64,000 nucleotides of DNA, taken from positions 40,936,496-41,000,495 of the forward strand of contig OX352774.1 in assembly GCA_947095535.1 (NCBI GenBank), written 5' to 3'. Positions 47,725 through 59,840 of the stretch are shown in pieces. Both the position numbers and the translations under genes were made by a program. The first letter of the stretch is position 1. Every line of letters starts with the position of its first letter. Origin of the DNA: Poecilobothrus nobilitatus (lineage: Eukaryota; Arthropoda; Insecta; Diptera; Dolichopodidae). The notes below the pieces were generated by a model that was not told the DNA's origin, did not search any database, and worked only from the letters and a program-made list of their open reading frames with translations.

Positions 47725-48806
47725 CGAGGAAGAATACAGTTGCCTTTGTCAACTCTTAGATACTCGTACGAATCCGTTAGTTTGTTCATAACCTGTCATG
47801 TATTTTAAAATAATTTGGTTGAATTTTATAATTTCTAGAATTATGGGTTGTACATATATTCAAACTATATGTGTATACATTCTTCAAAAGCAAATTCCAA
47901 CCTTCCACATAACGATTATCAATCCAAAACTTTTCCAAATATGATATACCTAGTACTATTTTAAACTAAGCTTCAAATGTATTTTAATTTATACTAAACT
48001 TACTACAAAATATCATATATATTTATGTTAATATGTATATCTATTCATATAATATATTATTAAATATCGAATATAAACCATATACATTGCATTATTTCTT
48101 TAAAAATATTTCATTCATACATTCATGCATTCATACAATGCAACAAAGTACGTATATACGCGCTACATATTTATATATATATAAAAATAAATAAATATAA
48201 ATAATAATATGACATATAAGTATGTATACCAATATCATATGAATATAAATTCTTCAAGTAACCGTTAACTTTTTATTTACTCAAATTTTTTTGTACTACG
48301 CATTGTATCCTCCCTCAACAATTTCAAATTATCGAGTAAAACAAATGCAAAAAATTTGTTGAAGAAATTTGTTAGAAAATTTGAAAAAATCAAGTAACAC
48401 TTTCGTCAATTTTAAGGTAACCCTATATTATTAAAAAAAGTTGCTAACAGAAATAAAAGTATAATGTTGAAGCTTTAATTTTTATGTATTACTTCAAAAA
48501 AAATTTAACAGGTGTTCAAGTTACAGGTGTTTAAAAATAGGGAATTTTCAGTTTTTTGACCCATTACAGTTCCGAAACGGGAGCCGATACAAAAATATTT
48601 GTAATGAAATATTATGAAATATCTGAAATGAGTCATACTTTTTTTCAGAAAACTAACTTTTCTAAAAATTTCACGACTCTAACTTAAACCGTTTGAAATA
48701 TAGAAAGAGTCAAGAATTTTGCAAAATTTCAGTTTCGCATAACGGTAAATTAAGATACCGTATGGCACAAGAATATATGTACATATATCCTTATCGTACG
48801 GGTATA
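47725..48806 (-). mobile_element. HINE-A copy 3
   Basis: A minus-strand copy with 5' end TATACCCGTACGATAAGG at 48806 and 3' end CTTCCTCG at 47725. The subterminal repeats are TCGTACGGGTAT (48794-48805) and ATACTCGTACGA (47760-47771), with one mismatch. At 1082 bp it lacks about 470 bases present near the 5' end of copy 1. The corresponding stretch after gene 10 lacks the element, so this is an insertion after that duplication. Confidence 0.75.
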
Positions 48807-49100
48807 ATAAAAAGTAAAAATAAATAATGTTTAACACAAACTAACAAATTTTATTCACTATTATTTGGTTTGTTTCTTCTTTTCGTTTTCAATCATTTAA
48901 GATGTACTGACATCTATAAAGCTTTTGACTATTCAGTTAGTTGTACAAGATTTTGAAAGATAAATTAATTTTTTTAAGATATTCGTGCACCGTCTTTTAT
49001 CTGATACATGCATTAATTAATTTATTTTTTTTTTACTATATTGTATTATAAAATATCACATACGAGAAGATATGCGTATGAGCAATAGTTAACTTGTATA

Positions 49101-49432
49101 AGGAAGGTAGATATTGTGATGATACCAATATTTTGAACCTCAGATTTTTGAAAATGTCCATTTCTCCGATACGTATAGACCTGAAGTAAGTGTTTTTGGA
49201 GTGGTTTTATCTGTGTCTATCTATATGTCTGTGTATCTGTCTATGTGTTTGTCTCTATCTCTGTGAGTTTGTCTATTTTTGTATCTGCTGTGTGTCTGTT
49301 TGTGAGTCTGGCTATATGTCTGTCTGTCTGTGTGCACGTGTACAGCCAAATGGCTAAACAAAATTCGATAATTTTTGATATTTAAGATTTTGACATAGAA
49401 ATCCGTCAGCCCTGAGTGACACTTTACTGAGT
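49101..49432 (+). repeat. Unit repeat F, copy 1, with GTCT/GTGT microsatellite
   Basis: It starts AGGAAGGTAGATATTGTGAT and contains a TCTGTGTCTATC-type microsatellite (about 49208-49336) followed by CACGTGTACAGCCAAATGG and ATTTAAGATTTTGACATA. One copy lies downstream of each of genes 8-11. It resembles the reversed right part of element C. Confidence 0.65.
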
Positions 49433-51169
49433 ATTACAGAGCTTTACTTTGCTCTTCCACAACTCTTTGCTCTTAATGCAATACAATTAAATATATAAGT
49501 ACTACCACTAATTCAAAATGGTCAAATACGCCTACATATTGACGATACATTAATCTTCACCTAAATTATAAATACTTATAAAATTCTACATAACTTAAAA
49601 TCTAGGCACCCCACTCTCAAGGAATTCTTTTATAATTGAAAAATTAAATTAAACACCAATAAAAGGCTTGCTTGCTTTTTTACTAAAAGACATAAAGTAG
49701 AATATCCCCAATATATCAGGAAATTAATATATTCACATATGTGTGCAGTGAAATCAGAATACGATAAATTATTTGGGAATAATAAAAATTATTATTTAAA
49801 TGAAATATTAACTAAATACCATAAAAAAATGCAATATTATGATAGGAAACAAAACTACTGAAAAAGTACAACTGCCAATTACCTTCTCCCATCTAACACA
49901 ATTGCAAATTAAACAAAATTCTGAAATTAATTTTGAACAAACTTTTCTTTTTCTCACCCAAAGACTTTGTGCTTCGTACTATTTCATTAACTGGTCGCTT
50001 GTTCTCTAAGTCGCTTTAGGTTTCCTCTAATAGCTCGCTTTAAATCACTTTTAGGTCTGTTATAAGTAAATCAAAATATGATATAAAGAGTAAAATAATA
50101 TATATAAGACAACAAATGCTAATCTCTTAAGAATTGTTTTGTTTTTCATAGGAACAAAAAAAATAATATTATGTACTATTGTTATTGCATTTGATTTCTG
50201 TATGAAGAGTATATCCGCCATATGAACACATTTCCTTTTCTATATTAATCTAACTAAATTTCATAAAAACAGTGAAGAAAATTAAGGTATTTAAGTATTA
50301 AAATAATAACTATATACATGTAAAAACCGAAAATAAATCTTAACTCTGAACCTATTCAGATGTCGGTGTTTTCTCAGATTTAAAGATCAAGTTAAGCTTC
50401 ACTTCACATGGAAAAAAAATAAACCAGTAAAATATAAAGTTGGAATGGAGCAAATGCGACTAATTAAGAATCAAAATGAGGGCAAAGTATTGCCATTTAA
50501 CATAAATCCATAACTCAACAAAACATTTGGCGTGAATTGTTGCATTAAAGATTTGTATGATAAATATAACATGAACAAAAATTGATGGTCAATCGTTGAT
50601 AATTGTTTTAATTTTGTCCATCAGAATGTGTGTTTAGTCTAATGAAGGTTTTGACAGTATCAAATCATCGCAGTGAACAAAGACATTATTCAATTTTTTT
50701 ATGGTCTAACCTAATCGAAAAGGAATTGCATAAGCATAATTAATTTTCAAAAATCAATGAAAATATTTGATTTTATAAACATAAAAAGTAAAGAAAAAAT
50801 ATTTTTGAAACGCGTTAATTTATTACTAGCATACTCCTTATTTAACAGTTTTATTTACATAAACAAACTCCGGATCAAATGGGTTAATAATTTCAAATCT
50901 CAAAACTGTCAGAAATAAAAAATTCTAAACCTATTGATAATATCGAAAAAAAAAGTTTGAAGTCTTATCTAAAATGTCTCCAGACAAAGTCATTTTGAAA
51001 TTTTGAGACGAATATAGGAAGTTACTCAAATCATACAAGCACGTATGGAAAGTGCTTATCCAACTTAAACATTTTTTTAGTTCCACAATAAAGTAGTGCT
51101 ATTCTTAGTTAAAATCACCAAAAATAATATGCACCACCAAAATAATTTTAAGCACTTCTTACTTTTTTC
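49433..51169. other. Rest of the gene 8-9 spacer
   Basis: About 49610-50110 is closely matched by 58030-58560 after gene 10 and in part by 62320-62600 after gene 11. About 50860-51160 is matched upstream of genes 10 and 11 (CAAAACTGTCAGAAATAAAA, CACCACCAAAATAATTTTAA). No gene is seen. Confidence 0.6.
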
Positions 51170-51178
51170 TAACCTTGA
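51170..51178 (-). promoter_or_regulatory. Possible FTZ-F1-type site upstream of gene 9
   Basis: TAACCTTGA at -178 relative to the predicted start. Confidence 0.35.
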
Positions 51179-51313
51179 TTTTAACTTGTTTTCTTTTACC
51201 ACTTAAAAATATTTACGAAAGCAAAATGAAAAAACTCTATGTTATCATAATTTGTTTTTCGAAAAAATAGTATTACTAATAAAATGATTTTTTAACAATA
51301 TAAAGTAAATTAG

Positions 51314-51351
51314 TATAAATTAGACCAGTAAAAGGAATAGAACTATCATTC
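51314..51351 (+). promoter_or_regulatory. Core promoter of gene 9
   Basis: TATAAA at 51314-51319 and initiator TCATTC with its A at 51348, 34 bases apart; leader 53 nt. Confidence 0.8.
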
Positions 51352-51400
51352 ATGTTTTAACTGTTCTATTGTTCACACTAACTCACATAAAAAAATAAAT

Positions 51401-51978
51401 ATGCAATTATTGAAACTTAGTGTTGTTTTTGGATTAGTTGCTTTAGCTGTTGCAGGACACCATCATGGTCATGCCAGTAGTTATGCTAATGTAGTAAAAC
51501 ATGACGAACCTCACCATCATCATGGTGGACACGATGAACATCATCACGGTGGTATGGATCATGGATACAATCAAGGACATGATGATCATCATGATCATCA
51601 TTCACCTTCAAGTTACAAATTTGAATATGGTGTAAAGGATTCACATACCGGTGATAATAAAAATCAATGGGAACATAGTGATGGTGGTCATGTTAAAGGA
51701 TCTTATGAACTTCATGAAGCTGATGGTACAAAACGTGTTGTTGAATATCATGCAGACAAACATGGTGGATTTAATGCTGTTGTAAAAAGAATTGGTCATG
51801 CTCATCATCCACAAGGTAAAACTTAAAAACATATTAAAGCATTCAGGTAAAAATAAAAATATCTTAATATTTTATAGTATATGGACATCATGAACATGGT
51901 GATGGACATGGTCATGGTCATGGTCATGGACATGCTGAAAGCTGGGCTAATTCAAATTTATATGATCATCACCACTAA
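51401..51978 (+). CDS. Histidine-rich RR-2 cuticular protein (gene 9)
   Basis: Exons 51401-51815 and 51878-51978 encode 171 aa. It is one residue shorter than its neighbours because YSHQGHD is reduced to YNQGHD in the spacer. Signal peptide and mature start ([19 protein letters not shown]) equal those of gene 8. The spacer is [12 protein letters not shown]. The RR-2 domain starts at residue 71 with DGG. The tail is [10 protein letters not shown], then GH steps and [14 protein letters not shown]; the D of HGDG is shared with gene 11, whereas genes 7, 8 and 10 have HGEG. Confidence 0.94.
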
Positions 51979-52053
51979 GAAATTCGAATAGTATAAAGTT
52001 TTCTATTTAGGCAAATGATTTATTTTAACTAGCTTTAAAATATGATATATGTG

Positions 52054-52059
52054 AATAAA
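52054..52059 (+). terminator. Poly(A) signal of gene 9
   Basis: AATAAA 76 bases after the stop codon. The same position after gene 11 is also AATAAA, whereas genes 7, 8 and 10 have AATTAA there. Confidence 0.5.
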
Positions 52060-52459
52060 TTTAATTTTGTAAAATACATTAATTTATATAAAAGATAATA
52101 TTTAAAAAATTAAACAAAATTTTTTGTTATTTAAATTCTTAATGAAATTTTTTAAACAAAATTACCGAATAAAAAATAAATAATGTTTAACACAAACAAA
52201 CAAATTTAATTCACTATTATTGGGTTTGTTTCTTCTTTTCGTTTTCAATCATTTAAGACGTAAGGACATCTATAAAGCTCTTGATTATTCAGTTAATTGT
52301 ACAAGATTTTAAAAAACAAATTAAGTTTTTAAGCTATTCGTGCACCATCTTTTATCTGTTTTAATTTATTTATTAATGCATGTTTTTACTATATATTGTA
52401 CTATAAACTATCACATACGGAAAGATATGCGTATGAGCAATAGTTAGGTATGAGCAATA

Positions 52460-52793
52460 TAGGAAGGTAGGTATTGTGATTGCACCAAAATTTCGAACCT
52501 TAGATTTTTTAAAATGCCCATTTCTCCGGTACGTAGAAACCTGAATTAAGTGTTTTTGGAGTGGTTCTATCTGTGTGTCTATCTATGTGTCTTTCTGTGT
52601 GTCTGTCTGTGTTTCTGCCAGTGTGTCTATTTGTGTGTCTGTCTGTGAGTCTCTTTGTATGCCTCTTCTGTTTGTATACTCGTCGTGAACAGAATTAGAT
52701 AAATTTTCATATTTCAAATTTTTACGTAAATATCTCAAATTTAAAAGTTTTTGGTAGAAATCCATCAGCCCTAAGTGCCACTTTACTGGGTTA
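52460..52793 (+). repeat. Unit repeat F, copy 2
   Basis: AGGAAGGTAGGTATTGTGAT start, microsatellite at about 52568-52665, shorter than in the other copies. The minus-strand frame across it (Thr/Asp/Gln repeats) is the microsatellite translated and not a gene. Confidence 0.65.
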
Positions 52794-53471
52794 CTAAGCT
52801 TTAGTTTATTTTATATTATTGTGTAACAAGGCTCGGCCCTCAGTAGAATACAAATCAATATATAGGTACTATCACCAATTAAAAATGGTGAAATAAGCTT
52901 ACTTATTGATGGTACAGTAATCTTTATCTAATTTGTAAATACTTACCAAATTATATATAATCTAAAATCTAAGCACACCACTCTCAGTGAATTTTTATAT
53001 AATTGAAAAATTAAATTAAACCCGAATAAAATACTTTCTTGCTTTTTCACTAAAACACATGAATTATTCTTATTATTATAATTTTTTTTTCTAATATGAT
53101 TTAATTTTTTTTTAATTTATTTCATTATTTTTATTTCATATTTTAAATTCTTATAAAAATTGAAACTTACAGCTAAAAAATTACTATTATTAAATAAAAA
53201 TAGTTAAGATCAATCTATTACTATAGAAGTAAGTGTCGAAAGATCTACAAAATTAATTACTAGATAAAAATAAAAGTACATGGGGAAACAGAGATTGTAA
53301 TTACCAAATATTAAATTAAGTTAATTATAATCTATTTAAAATTTAAGTTTAATTAAATAATACTGAAAGTTAATTTAACAATATACAATCAAACAAATAG
53401 AAAAAAGAGAAAACAAAATCAAGATCGTATAAAATACTAAATCTCTTGTGTATATCTATTCCTTTTATATA

Positions 53472-54120
53472 TTAAGTATGTGTATATCTATTTCTTTTAT
53501 ATATTACTCTTACAGCATGTTTTTGCGAGGTAATGAGCCCGCAAATTTTGTTATAATAAGCACCACCCCAGCACGTAATCCCATATTGGAGTTTGGAATG
53601 GTACAGTGCATAGTAAAACATTAAACAAACTTTTGACGAACTATGTAAACTAACTTGGTATAATTGTCGGATGACATTATTAAAGTGTTTTTTCAGATAC
53701 AAAGTGTGATCAAACCATGACATTTTCGAGTCTATTCTAATACCTAAATATTTGAACGTATCTACATTTTCTATAATAAGACAATTAATATTATACTGTG
53801 AGTTAAATACTAACACATTACTTGAGTCGCCACTTCTATACACATAATTATTTGGACAGCACAGAGAGTGGTAGTAAATATTATGTAGGTTGAAAGAAGG
53901 GGAAGAGTAAATATTAAAATTCATATATTTAGTTTTAGAGCTGATTATAAGTTTGTGTTTAGCAAGCCAGTTGTTCAGCAGTTTCATTATGACTTTTTGT
54001 AGCATATGTAAATACTGTAAAAGTAGAACCACAATTTTGAGATTTTCAGGAAAAATACCAGAATAAATACTTGAATTAAATAAATAGACAAAAATATTCA
54101 ATATAAAAAATGAAATATTT
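53472..54120 (-). pseudogene. Internally deleted non-LTR retrotransposon reverse transcriptase
   Basis: The minus-strand frame opens with YLFNSSIYSGIFPENLKI, the segment preceding the fingers of LINE reverse transcriptases. It then jumps to LLNNWLAKHKLIISSKTKYM and FKYLGIRIDSKMSW, the thumb region that normally follows the palm. The catalytic palm with its F/YADD motif is missing, so roughly 150 residues have been lost without breaking the frame. It ends with YYALYHSKLQYGITCWGG and QKHAVRVIYKRNRYTHT before a stop, where full-length proteins continue. It cannot be an active polymerase. The inserted segment probably runs from about 53050 to 54150, judged by where unit 9 departs from and rejoins its paralogs. 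Confidence 0.78.
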
Positions 54121-54162
54121 TTTTATAATCCTACTACTTATACCATCAATTCCTCAATAAAT

Positions 54163-54245
54163 TTTTGTTTCTAATAATTCAGAAATTCTAAATTTAATAA
54201 ATTAAATATGTTTGTTTTATTTTTATAGATCAAGCTAGTTTGTGA
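54163..54245. repeat. Odd-unit block (units 7, 9, 11)
   Basis: TAATTCAGAAATTC, ATATGTTTGTTTTATTTTTATA and GATCAAGCTAGTTTGT. Related sequence is at 44447-44500 and 62672-62720 but is absent at the matching places after genes 8 and 10. Confidence 0.55.
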
Positions 54246-54727
54246 GTTTGGTTTCAAAATAGTTTGTTTTTTTCTCATGTTTTATTCTCTAGGGAACGTA
54301 GGGCTTCCATAAATCTTCTTCAATTTTCTCTCTCTAGCGCTTTTCTTTTAAATTGAATTTAAGATTTTCTAATTCATTCTATCTCATTAGCTGATCACTT
54401 CTTCTTGAAGTCGCTTCAGGTCTTCGAGGTCTTCGTTTTAGGTCGCTTTAAATCACTTTTAGATTTGATAATTGAATCAAAATATGATATAAAGACTAAA
54501 ATAATAAATATAAGACAAAAAATGTTAATCTCTTAAGAATTGTTTTTTTTTTATGGGAACAAAAATAAATATTATATGTACTATTGTTATTGCATTTGAT
54601 TTCTCTAAGAAGGGTATATCCCCAATGTGAATACATTTCTTTTTCTATATTAATCTAATTAATTTCCATAAGAACAGTGACGAACATTAAGGTACTTAAA
54701 TATTAAAGTAATACTTATAATCACGAC

Positions 54728-55333
54728 AAAACCGAAAAACTGAGATTTAAAGATTAAGTGTTTTACTTCACTTCAAATTAAAAATAAACATGGCAAAATA
54801 TAAACCTACGGTTTTTAAAAGCAAATATTTCCAAAAGATAATACTCACTGTTTATAATCGTGACTTGCACCAAAATTTGAATATTTCATATAATAAAACA
54901 TGTGAAAATAGGACTTCTTAGCAATTTTGAGGGGTTGTAAGTTCAGAACCCTCTATAACTAAGAAAAACCGTTAACCCAACTAAAAATATTTTACGGAAG
55001 CTTTAATTTTCATGTCTTGCCGAAGAAAAATCTGTACATTTGTCTAAGTTACAGGTATTTAAAAATAAGAAATTCTCAATTTTTGAATTTGAAATTTTGA
55101 AAAATTCAAAAATTTCTGTCGAATGGCTTTTTCAGATTGCAAAAATGTTAAGTAGAACATGAGATATACGCAAATGAAATATTAAAATTTTGGTGCAAGT
55201 CACAATTATAAACAGTGAGTATTATCTTTTGGAAATATCTGCCTTTAAAAACCGTAGGTTTATATTCTGCCATGTTTATTTTTAATTTGAAGTGAAGCAA
55301 AACTTAATCTTTAAATCTCAGTTTTTCGGTTTT
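54728..55333. repeat. Long inverted repeat, arms about 160 bp, spacer 284 bp
   Basis: The arm 54728-54889 is the reverse complement of 55174-55333 at about 95% identity by eye (for example AATATAAACCTACGGTTTTT against AAAAACCGTAGGTTTATATT). The left arm matches the normal unit sequence (AAACCGAAAA ... GATTTAAAGAT at 50.3 and 59.4 kb), so the right arm is an inverted copy. The spacer holds HINE-A-like words (ACAGGTATTTAAAAATA). Confidence 0.8.
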
Positions 55334-55369
55334 AAATAAGAATAATTAATAACATTAATTTTTTTATAA

Positions 55370-55490
55370 GACCTACCCATGGTTAAAATTTTTCCCTACC
55401 TTAACAGTGTAGAAGTTTTGTAAACAGACGGACGGATAGAGTGAAACTAATTGGCATATATTTTCAAAATTTTTTTTGAAAATGTTCTAA
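55370..55490 (-). mobile_element. HINE-A-related fragment
   Basis: ATGGTTAAAATTTTTCCCTA, GTGTAGAAGTTTTGTAAACA, GACGGACGGATAGAGTGAAA. Similar pieces are at 17.4, 31.0 and 59.8 kb. Confidence 0.5.
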
Positions 55491-55978
55491 AAACAAAAAC
55501 TTTAAAATCCCTATTATCTTAGACGGAATAAAAAGCAATAAAATATAAAGAAATATGGAACAAATGCGACTACTTAAGAATCAAAATACAAATAAAGTAC
55601 TGCAATCTAATATAAATCCATAACTCAACAAAAAATATCAGATGTTACTTGTTGCATTAAACTTTAGATCGAATGGGTTAATAATTTCAAATCTCAAAAC
55701 TGTCAGAAATAAAACATTGCAAACCTTATATTAAGATCTTATTGATAAGATCGAAAAAAAAAGTTTGAAGTCTTATCCAAAATGTCTGCAGATAGAGTCG
55801 TTTTGAAATTTTGAAACAAATATACAAAGTTGCTCAAATCATAGAAGGACGTATGGAAAGTGCTTATCCAACTTAAACATTTTTTTTAGTTCCACAATAA
55901 AGTAATGCTATTTTTGGTTAAAATCACCAAAAATCATATGCACCACCAAAATAATTTTAAGCACTTCTTACTTTTTGC

Positions 55979-55987
55979 TAACCTTGA
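55979..55987 (-). promoter_or_regulatory. Possible FTZ-F1-type site upstream of gene 10
   Basis: TAACCTTGA at -188 relative to the predicted start. Confidence 0.35.
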
Positions 55988-56132
55988 TTTTAACTTGTTT
56001 TCTTTTACCTCTTAAAAGTATTTACAAAAGCAAAATACCAAAATTTTAAAAAAATGTATGTTGTCATAATTTATTTATCGAAAAAATAATATCACGAATA
56101 AAATGATTTTTTAACCATGTAAAGTAAATTAG

Positions 56133-56170
56133 TATAAATTAGACCAGTAAAAGGAATAGAACTATCATTC
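56133..56170 (+). promoter_or_regulatory. Core promoter of gene 10
   Basis: TATAAA at 56133-56138 and initiator TCATTC with its A at 56167, 34 bases apart; leader 53 nt. Confidence 0.8.
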
Positions 56171-56219
56171 ATGTTTTAACTGTTCTATTGTTCACACTAA
56201 CTAACATAAAAAAATAAAT

Positions 56220-56800
56220 ATGCAATTATTGAAACTTAGTGTTATTTTTGGATTAGTTGCTTTAGCTGTTGCAGGACACCATCATGGTCATGCCAGTAGT
56301 TATGCTAGTGTAGTAAAACATGACGAACCTCACCATCATCATGGTGGACATGATGAACATCAACATAGTGGTATGGATCATGGATATAGTCATCAAGCGC
56401 ATGATGAACATGATGATCATCATTCACCTTCTAGTTACAAATTTGAATATGGTGTAAAGGATTCACATACCGGTGATAATAAAAATCAATGGGAACATAG
56501 TGATGGTGGTCATGTTAAAGGATCTTATGAACTTCATGAAGCTGATGGTACAAAACGTGTTGTTGAATATCATGCAGACAAACATGATGGTTTTAATGCT
56601 GTTGTAAAAAGAATTGGTCATGCTCATCATCCACAAGGTAAAACTTAAAAACATATTAAAGCATTCAGATAAAAATAAAAATATCTTAATATTTTATAGT
56701 ATATGGACATCATGAACATGGTGAGGGACATGGTCATGGTCATGGTCATGGACATGCTGAAAGCTGGGCTAATTCAAATTTATATGATCATCACCACTAA
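56220..56800 (+). CDS. Histidine-rich RR-2 cuticular protein (gene 10)
   Basis: Exons 56220-56637 and 56700-56800 encode 172 aa with the 62-bp phase-1 intron of this subgroup. The signal peptide differs from gene 9 only by V to I (SVIFGL). Distinctive residues: ASVVKHDEP where genes 8, 9 and 11 have [16 protein letters not shown] and [11 protein letters not shown] in the spacer. In the RR domain, KHDGFNAVV replaces a conserved Gly by Asp next to the GF motif. DGG replaces DGD. The spacer SGMD (also in gene 8) and the tail HGEG link it to gene 8. Confidence 0.94.
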
Positions 56801-57537
56801 GAAATTCGAATAGTATAAAGTTTTCTATTTAGGCAAATGATTTATTTTAACTAGCTTTAAAATATGATATATGCGAATTAATTTAATATTGTAAAATACA
56901 TTAATTTATATAAAAGATAATATTTAAAAAATTAAACAAAATTTTTTTTTATTCAAATTCTTAATGAAAACTTTTAAACAAATTTACCGATTCGATTTAT
57001 TAAAAAGATTTAAGGAATCGATAGATAATTAAATTCAAATAATATGGGAGCTTATTATTAATAAAAATTAAAAGTAAAAATAAATAATGTTTAACACAAA
57101 CAAACAAATTTAATTCACTATTATTTGGTTTCTTTCTTCTTTTCATTTTCAATCATTTAAGACGTAAAGACATCTATAAAGCTCTTTATTATTCAGTTAG
57201 TTGTACAAGATTTTAAAAAACAAATTAATTTTTTAAGCTATTCGTGCACCATCTTTTATCTGATACATGAATTAATTTATTTATTTTTTTTTTTTTACTA
57301 TATTGTATTATAAATTATCACATACGAGTAGATATGTGTATGAGTTACCACGAATGTTAAGTTATGACGTAATATTAATTATCTTATTACCAAGTTATTA
57401 AATATTTACTCTCTAATCAATTATATATATTTGACAAATATTATTACTTTAAATCAAATGATTTTAGACATAAACTACCTATATGTACATGTGAAAGATA
57501 AATATTTAAATTTAATATTTTTACCGATCGCATGCAT

Positions 57538-57880
57538 GAGGAAGGTATTGTTATGGCACCAAAATTTCGAACTTTTTGAATATATCCATTTCGTACATAG
57601 AAACTTGAATTAAGTGTTTTTGTAGTGGTTCTATATGTGTGTTTATTTATGTGCCTCCCTGTGTATCTGTATATGTGTCTGTCTCTGCCTCTGCCAGTAT
57701 GTCTATTTGTATATCTGTCTGTGAGTCTGGCTGTATATCTGTATGTCTGTGTACACGTGTACAGCCAAATGGCTGAACAGAATTCGATAAATTTTCATAT
57801 TTAAGATTTTGACATAAATCTTTCAAATCGAAAAGTTTTTGGTAGAAATCCGTCAGCTCTAAGTGGCACTTTACTGAGTA
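57538..57880 (+). repeat. Unit repeat F, copy 3
   Basis: Microsatellite of TCTGTATATGTGTCTG type at about 57633-57752, then ACACGTGTACAGCCAAATGG. Confidence 0.65.
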
Positions 57881-58577
57881 TTACAGAGCTTTACTTTGCT
57901 TTCCACAACGCTTTGCTCTTAGTGCAATACAATAAATATATTGGTACTACCACTAATTCAAAATAGTCCAATAAGCCTACTTATTAACGGTACATTAATC
58001 ACCTAAATTATAAATACTTATAAAATTCTACATAACTTAAAATGTAGGCACCCCACTGTCAAGGAATTCTTTTATAATTGAAAAATTAAATTAAACACCA
58101 ATAAAAGGCTTGCTTGCTTTTTTACTAAAAGACATAAAGTAGAATATCCCCAATATTTCAGGGAATTAATATACATATGTGTGCAGTGAAATCAGAATAT
58201 GATAAATTATTTAGGAATAGTAAAACATTATTATTTAAATGACATATTAACCATATACTATAAAAAAATGCGATGTTATGATAGGAAACAAAACTACTGA
58301 AAAAGTACAACTGCCAATTACCTTCTCCCATCTAACACAATTGCAAATTAAACAAAATTCTGAAATTAAGGTTGAACAAACTTTTCTTTTTCTCACACAA
58401 ACACTTTGTGCTTCGTACTATTTCATTAACTGGTCGCTTGTTCTCTAAGTCGCTTTAGGTTTCCTCTAATAGGTCGCTTTAAATCACTTTTAGGTCTGTT
58501 AATAAGTAAATCAAAATGTAATATAAAGAGTAAAATAATATATATAAGACAATAAATGCTAATCTCTTAAGAATTAT
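57881..58577. other. Unit sequence shared with the gene 8 spacer
   Basis: Near-identical to about 49430-50130 (for example AAAAGGCTTGCTTGCTTTTT and AACTGGTCGCTTGTTCTCTA). No gene is seen. Confidence 0.6.
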
Positions 58578-59399
58578 ATATGTATATAAAACATGGACAC
58601 AAGAAAACTCAGCTGTCTCCACCAAAGAGCTGGCCGCCACTACCCGAAAAGTACAATGCCAAAATTCATAGATTTTTTACATAATAATTTTAAAAATATC
58701 AAACTAAAATAACTTCTACTAATTTAACATAATATTTTTTTATTCAAACACAATTCAATAATCAATGAAATCGTAAAAATATGTACATTCATTCATACAT
58801 CCATTTACATATTATATAATGTAGATGATTATTTTTTTTTCATTCAAAAATATTAGAAATAAAAATTAATAAGAACTGTAAACAAATACAAAACAAACAT
58901 AAAATTAATATTGAATCGCTAACAAAAATTTTACAGTTTCAATTTTGGGTCATCAACAAGAGAATAAGATGCATATATAGCATTGGTCTAATTCAAGTGT
59001 TTACTAAATGCACTACTGAATATATTCAGCTATTTACTGAATAAATTCAGATTTTAATTTTTGGAATTTAGAGTTTTACTAAATGAATTCAGATTTTTAC
59101 TAAATAATTTCAGATATTTTTTTTTGGAATTCCGATTTTCACTAAATAAATTCAGATAATTTTTTTCATTCAAAAATAGTAGAAATTAAAACTTTTTTAT
59201 TGTTAAACATGTAAATTCTCTAAAATATTTATCATGATATTTTTCTGTTACGAAATATTCGTAAAAATCTTTAAAATAACACTAGTAAACTACCTCTTTC
59301 GTTTGTCCGAACACACACACACACAGACATCGCACTAAAAAAAATGTACAGCCTTCTACGCACCGAAGTAGTGCATTTTTGCAAAAATCTCGGGTACAA
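58578..59399 (+). mobile_element. Repeat element C, copy 1 (unclassified)
   Basis: It runs from ATATGTATATAAAACATGG to AAAATCTCGGGTACAA and is repeated at 62992 onward. It contains a degenerate array of about 20-bp ACTAAATGAATTCAGATTTT-like units (58996-59160) and an AC microsatellite. Units 8 and 9 lack it at the matching position (after TCTCTTAAGAATT), so it is an insertion. No protein or clear terminal repeat was found. Confidence 0.55.
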
Positions 59400-59639
59400 C
59401 GACAAAACCGAAAATAAATCTTAAATCTGAACCTGTTTAGATTCCGGTGTTTTCTGAGATTTAAAGATTAAGTTAAGTTTCACTTCACATGTAGGGTTTC
59501 CAAAACACCTCTTTTAAAGAGAACATGTTCTCTTTTTATGGTCGTCTCTTTTTGTTCACTCTGTTTTTTTTTTTAAATTCTTTTTTATACTATTTTCCTC
59601 TTTTAGTTCTGTTATCTCTGTTATCTTTTAATTCTGTTT

Positions 59640-59840
59640 ATACGCATTTAAAAATAGGCTTTTTCAAAATCAGCTCCGTAATGGGTTCCGATACATAAAA
59701 AAGTTGTTATACAACATTCATTTTTTTATGAGACCTATTTATGGTTAAAATTTTTTTCTCTATCTTTAACGGTGTAGAAGTTTTGTAAACAGACGTACGG
59801 ATAGAGTGAAACTAATAGGCAAATTTTTTCAAATTTTTTT
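59640..59840 (-). mobile_element. HINE-A-related fragment
   Basis: ATGGTTAAAATTTTTTTCTC, GTGTAGAAGTTTTGTAAACA and GATAGAGTGAAACTAATAGG, closely matching 55370-55490 and extending to GCTCCGTAATGGGTTCCGAT on the left. Confidence 0.5.

Noticed and set aside
52583..52765. Thr/Asp/Gln-repeat protein on the minus strand
   Set aside because: Translation of the GTCT/GTGT microsatellite in repeat F.
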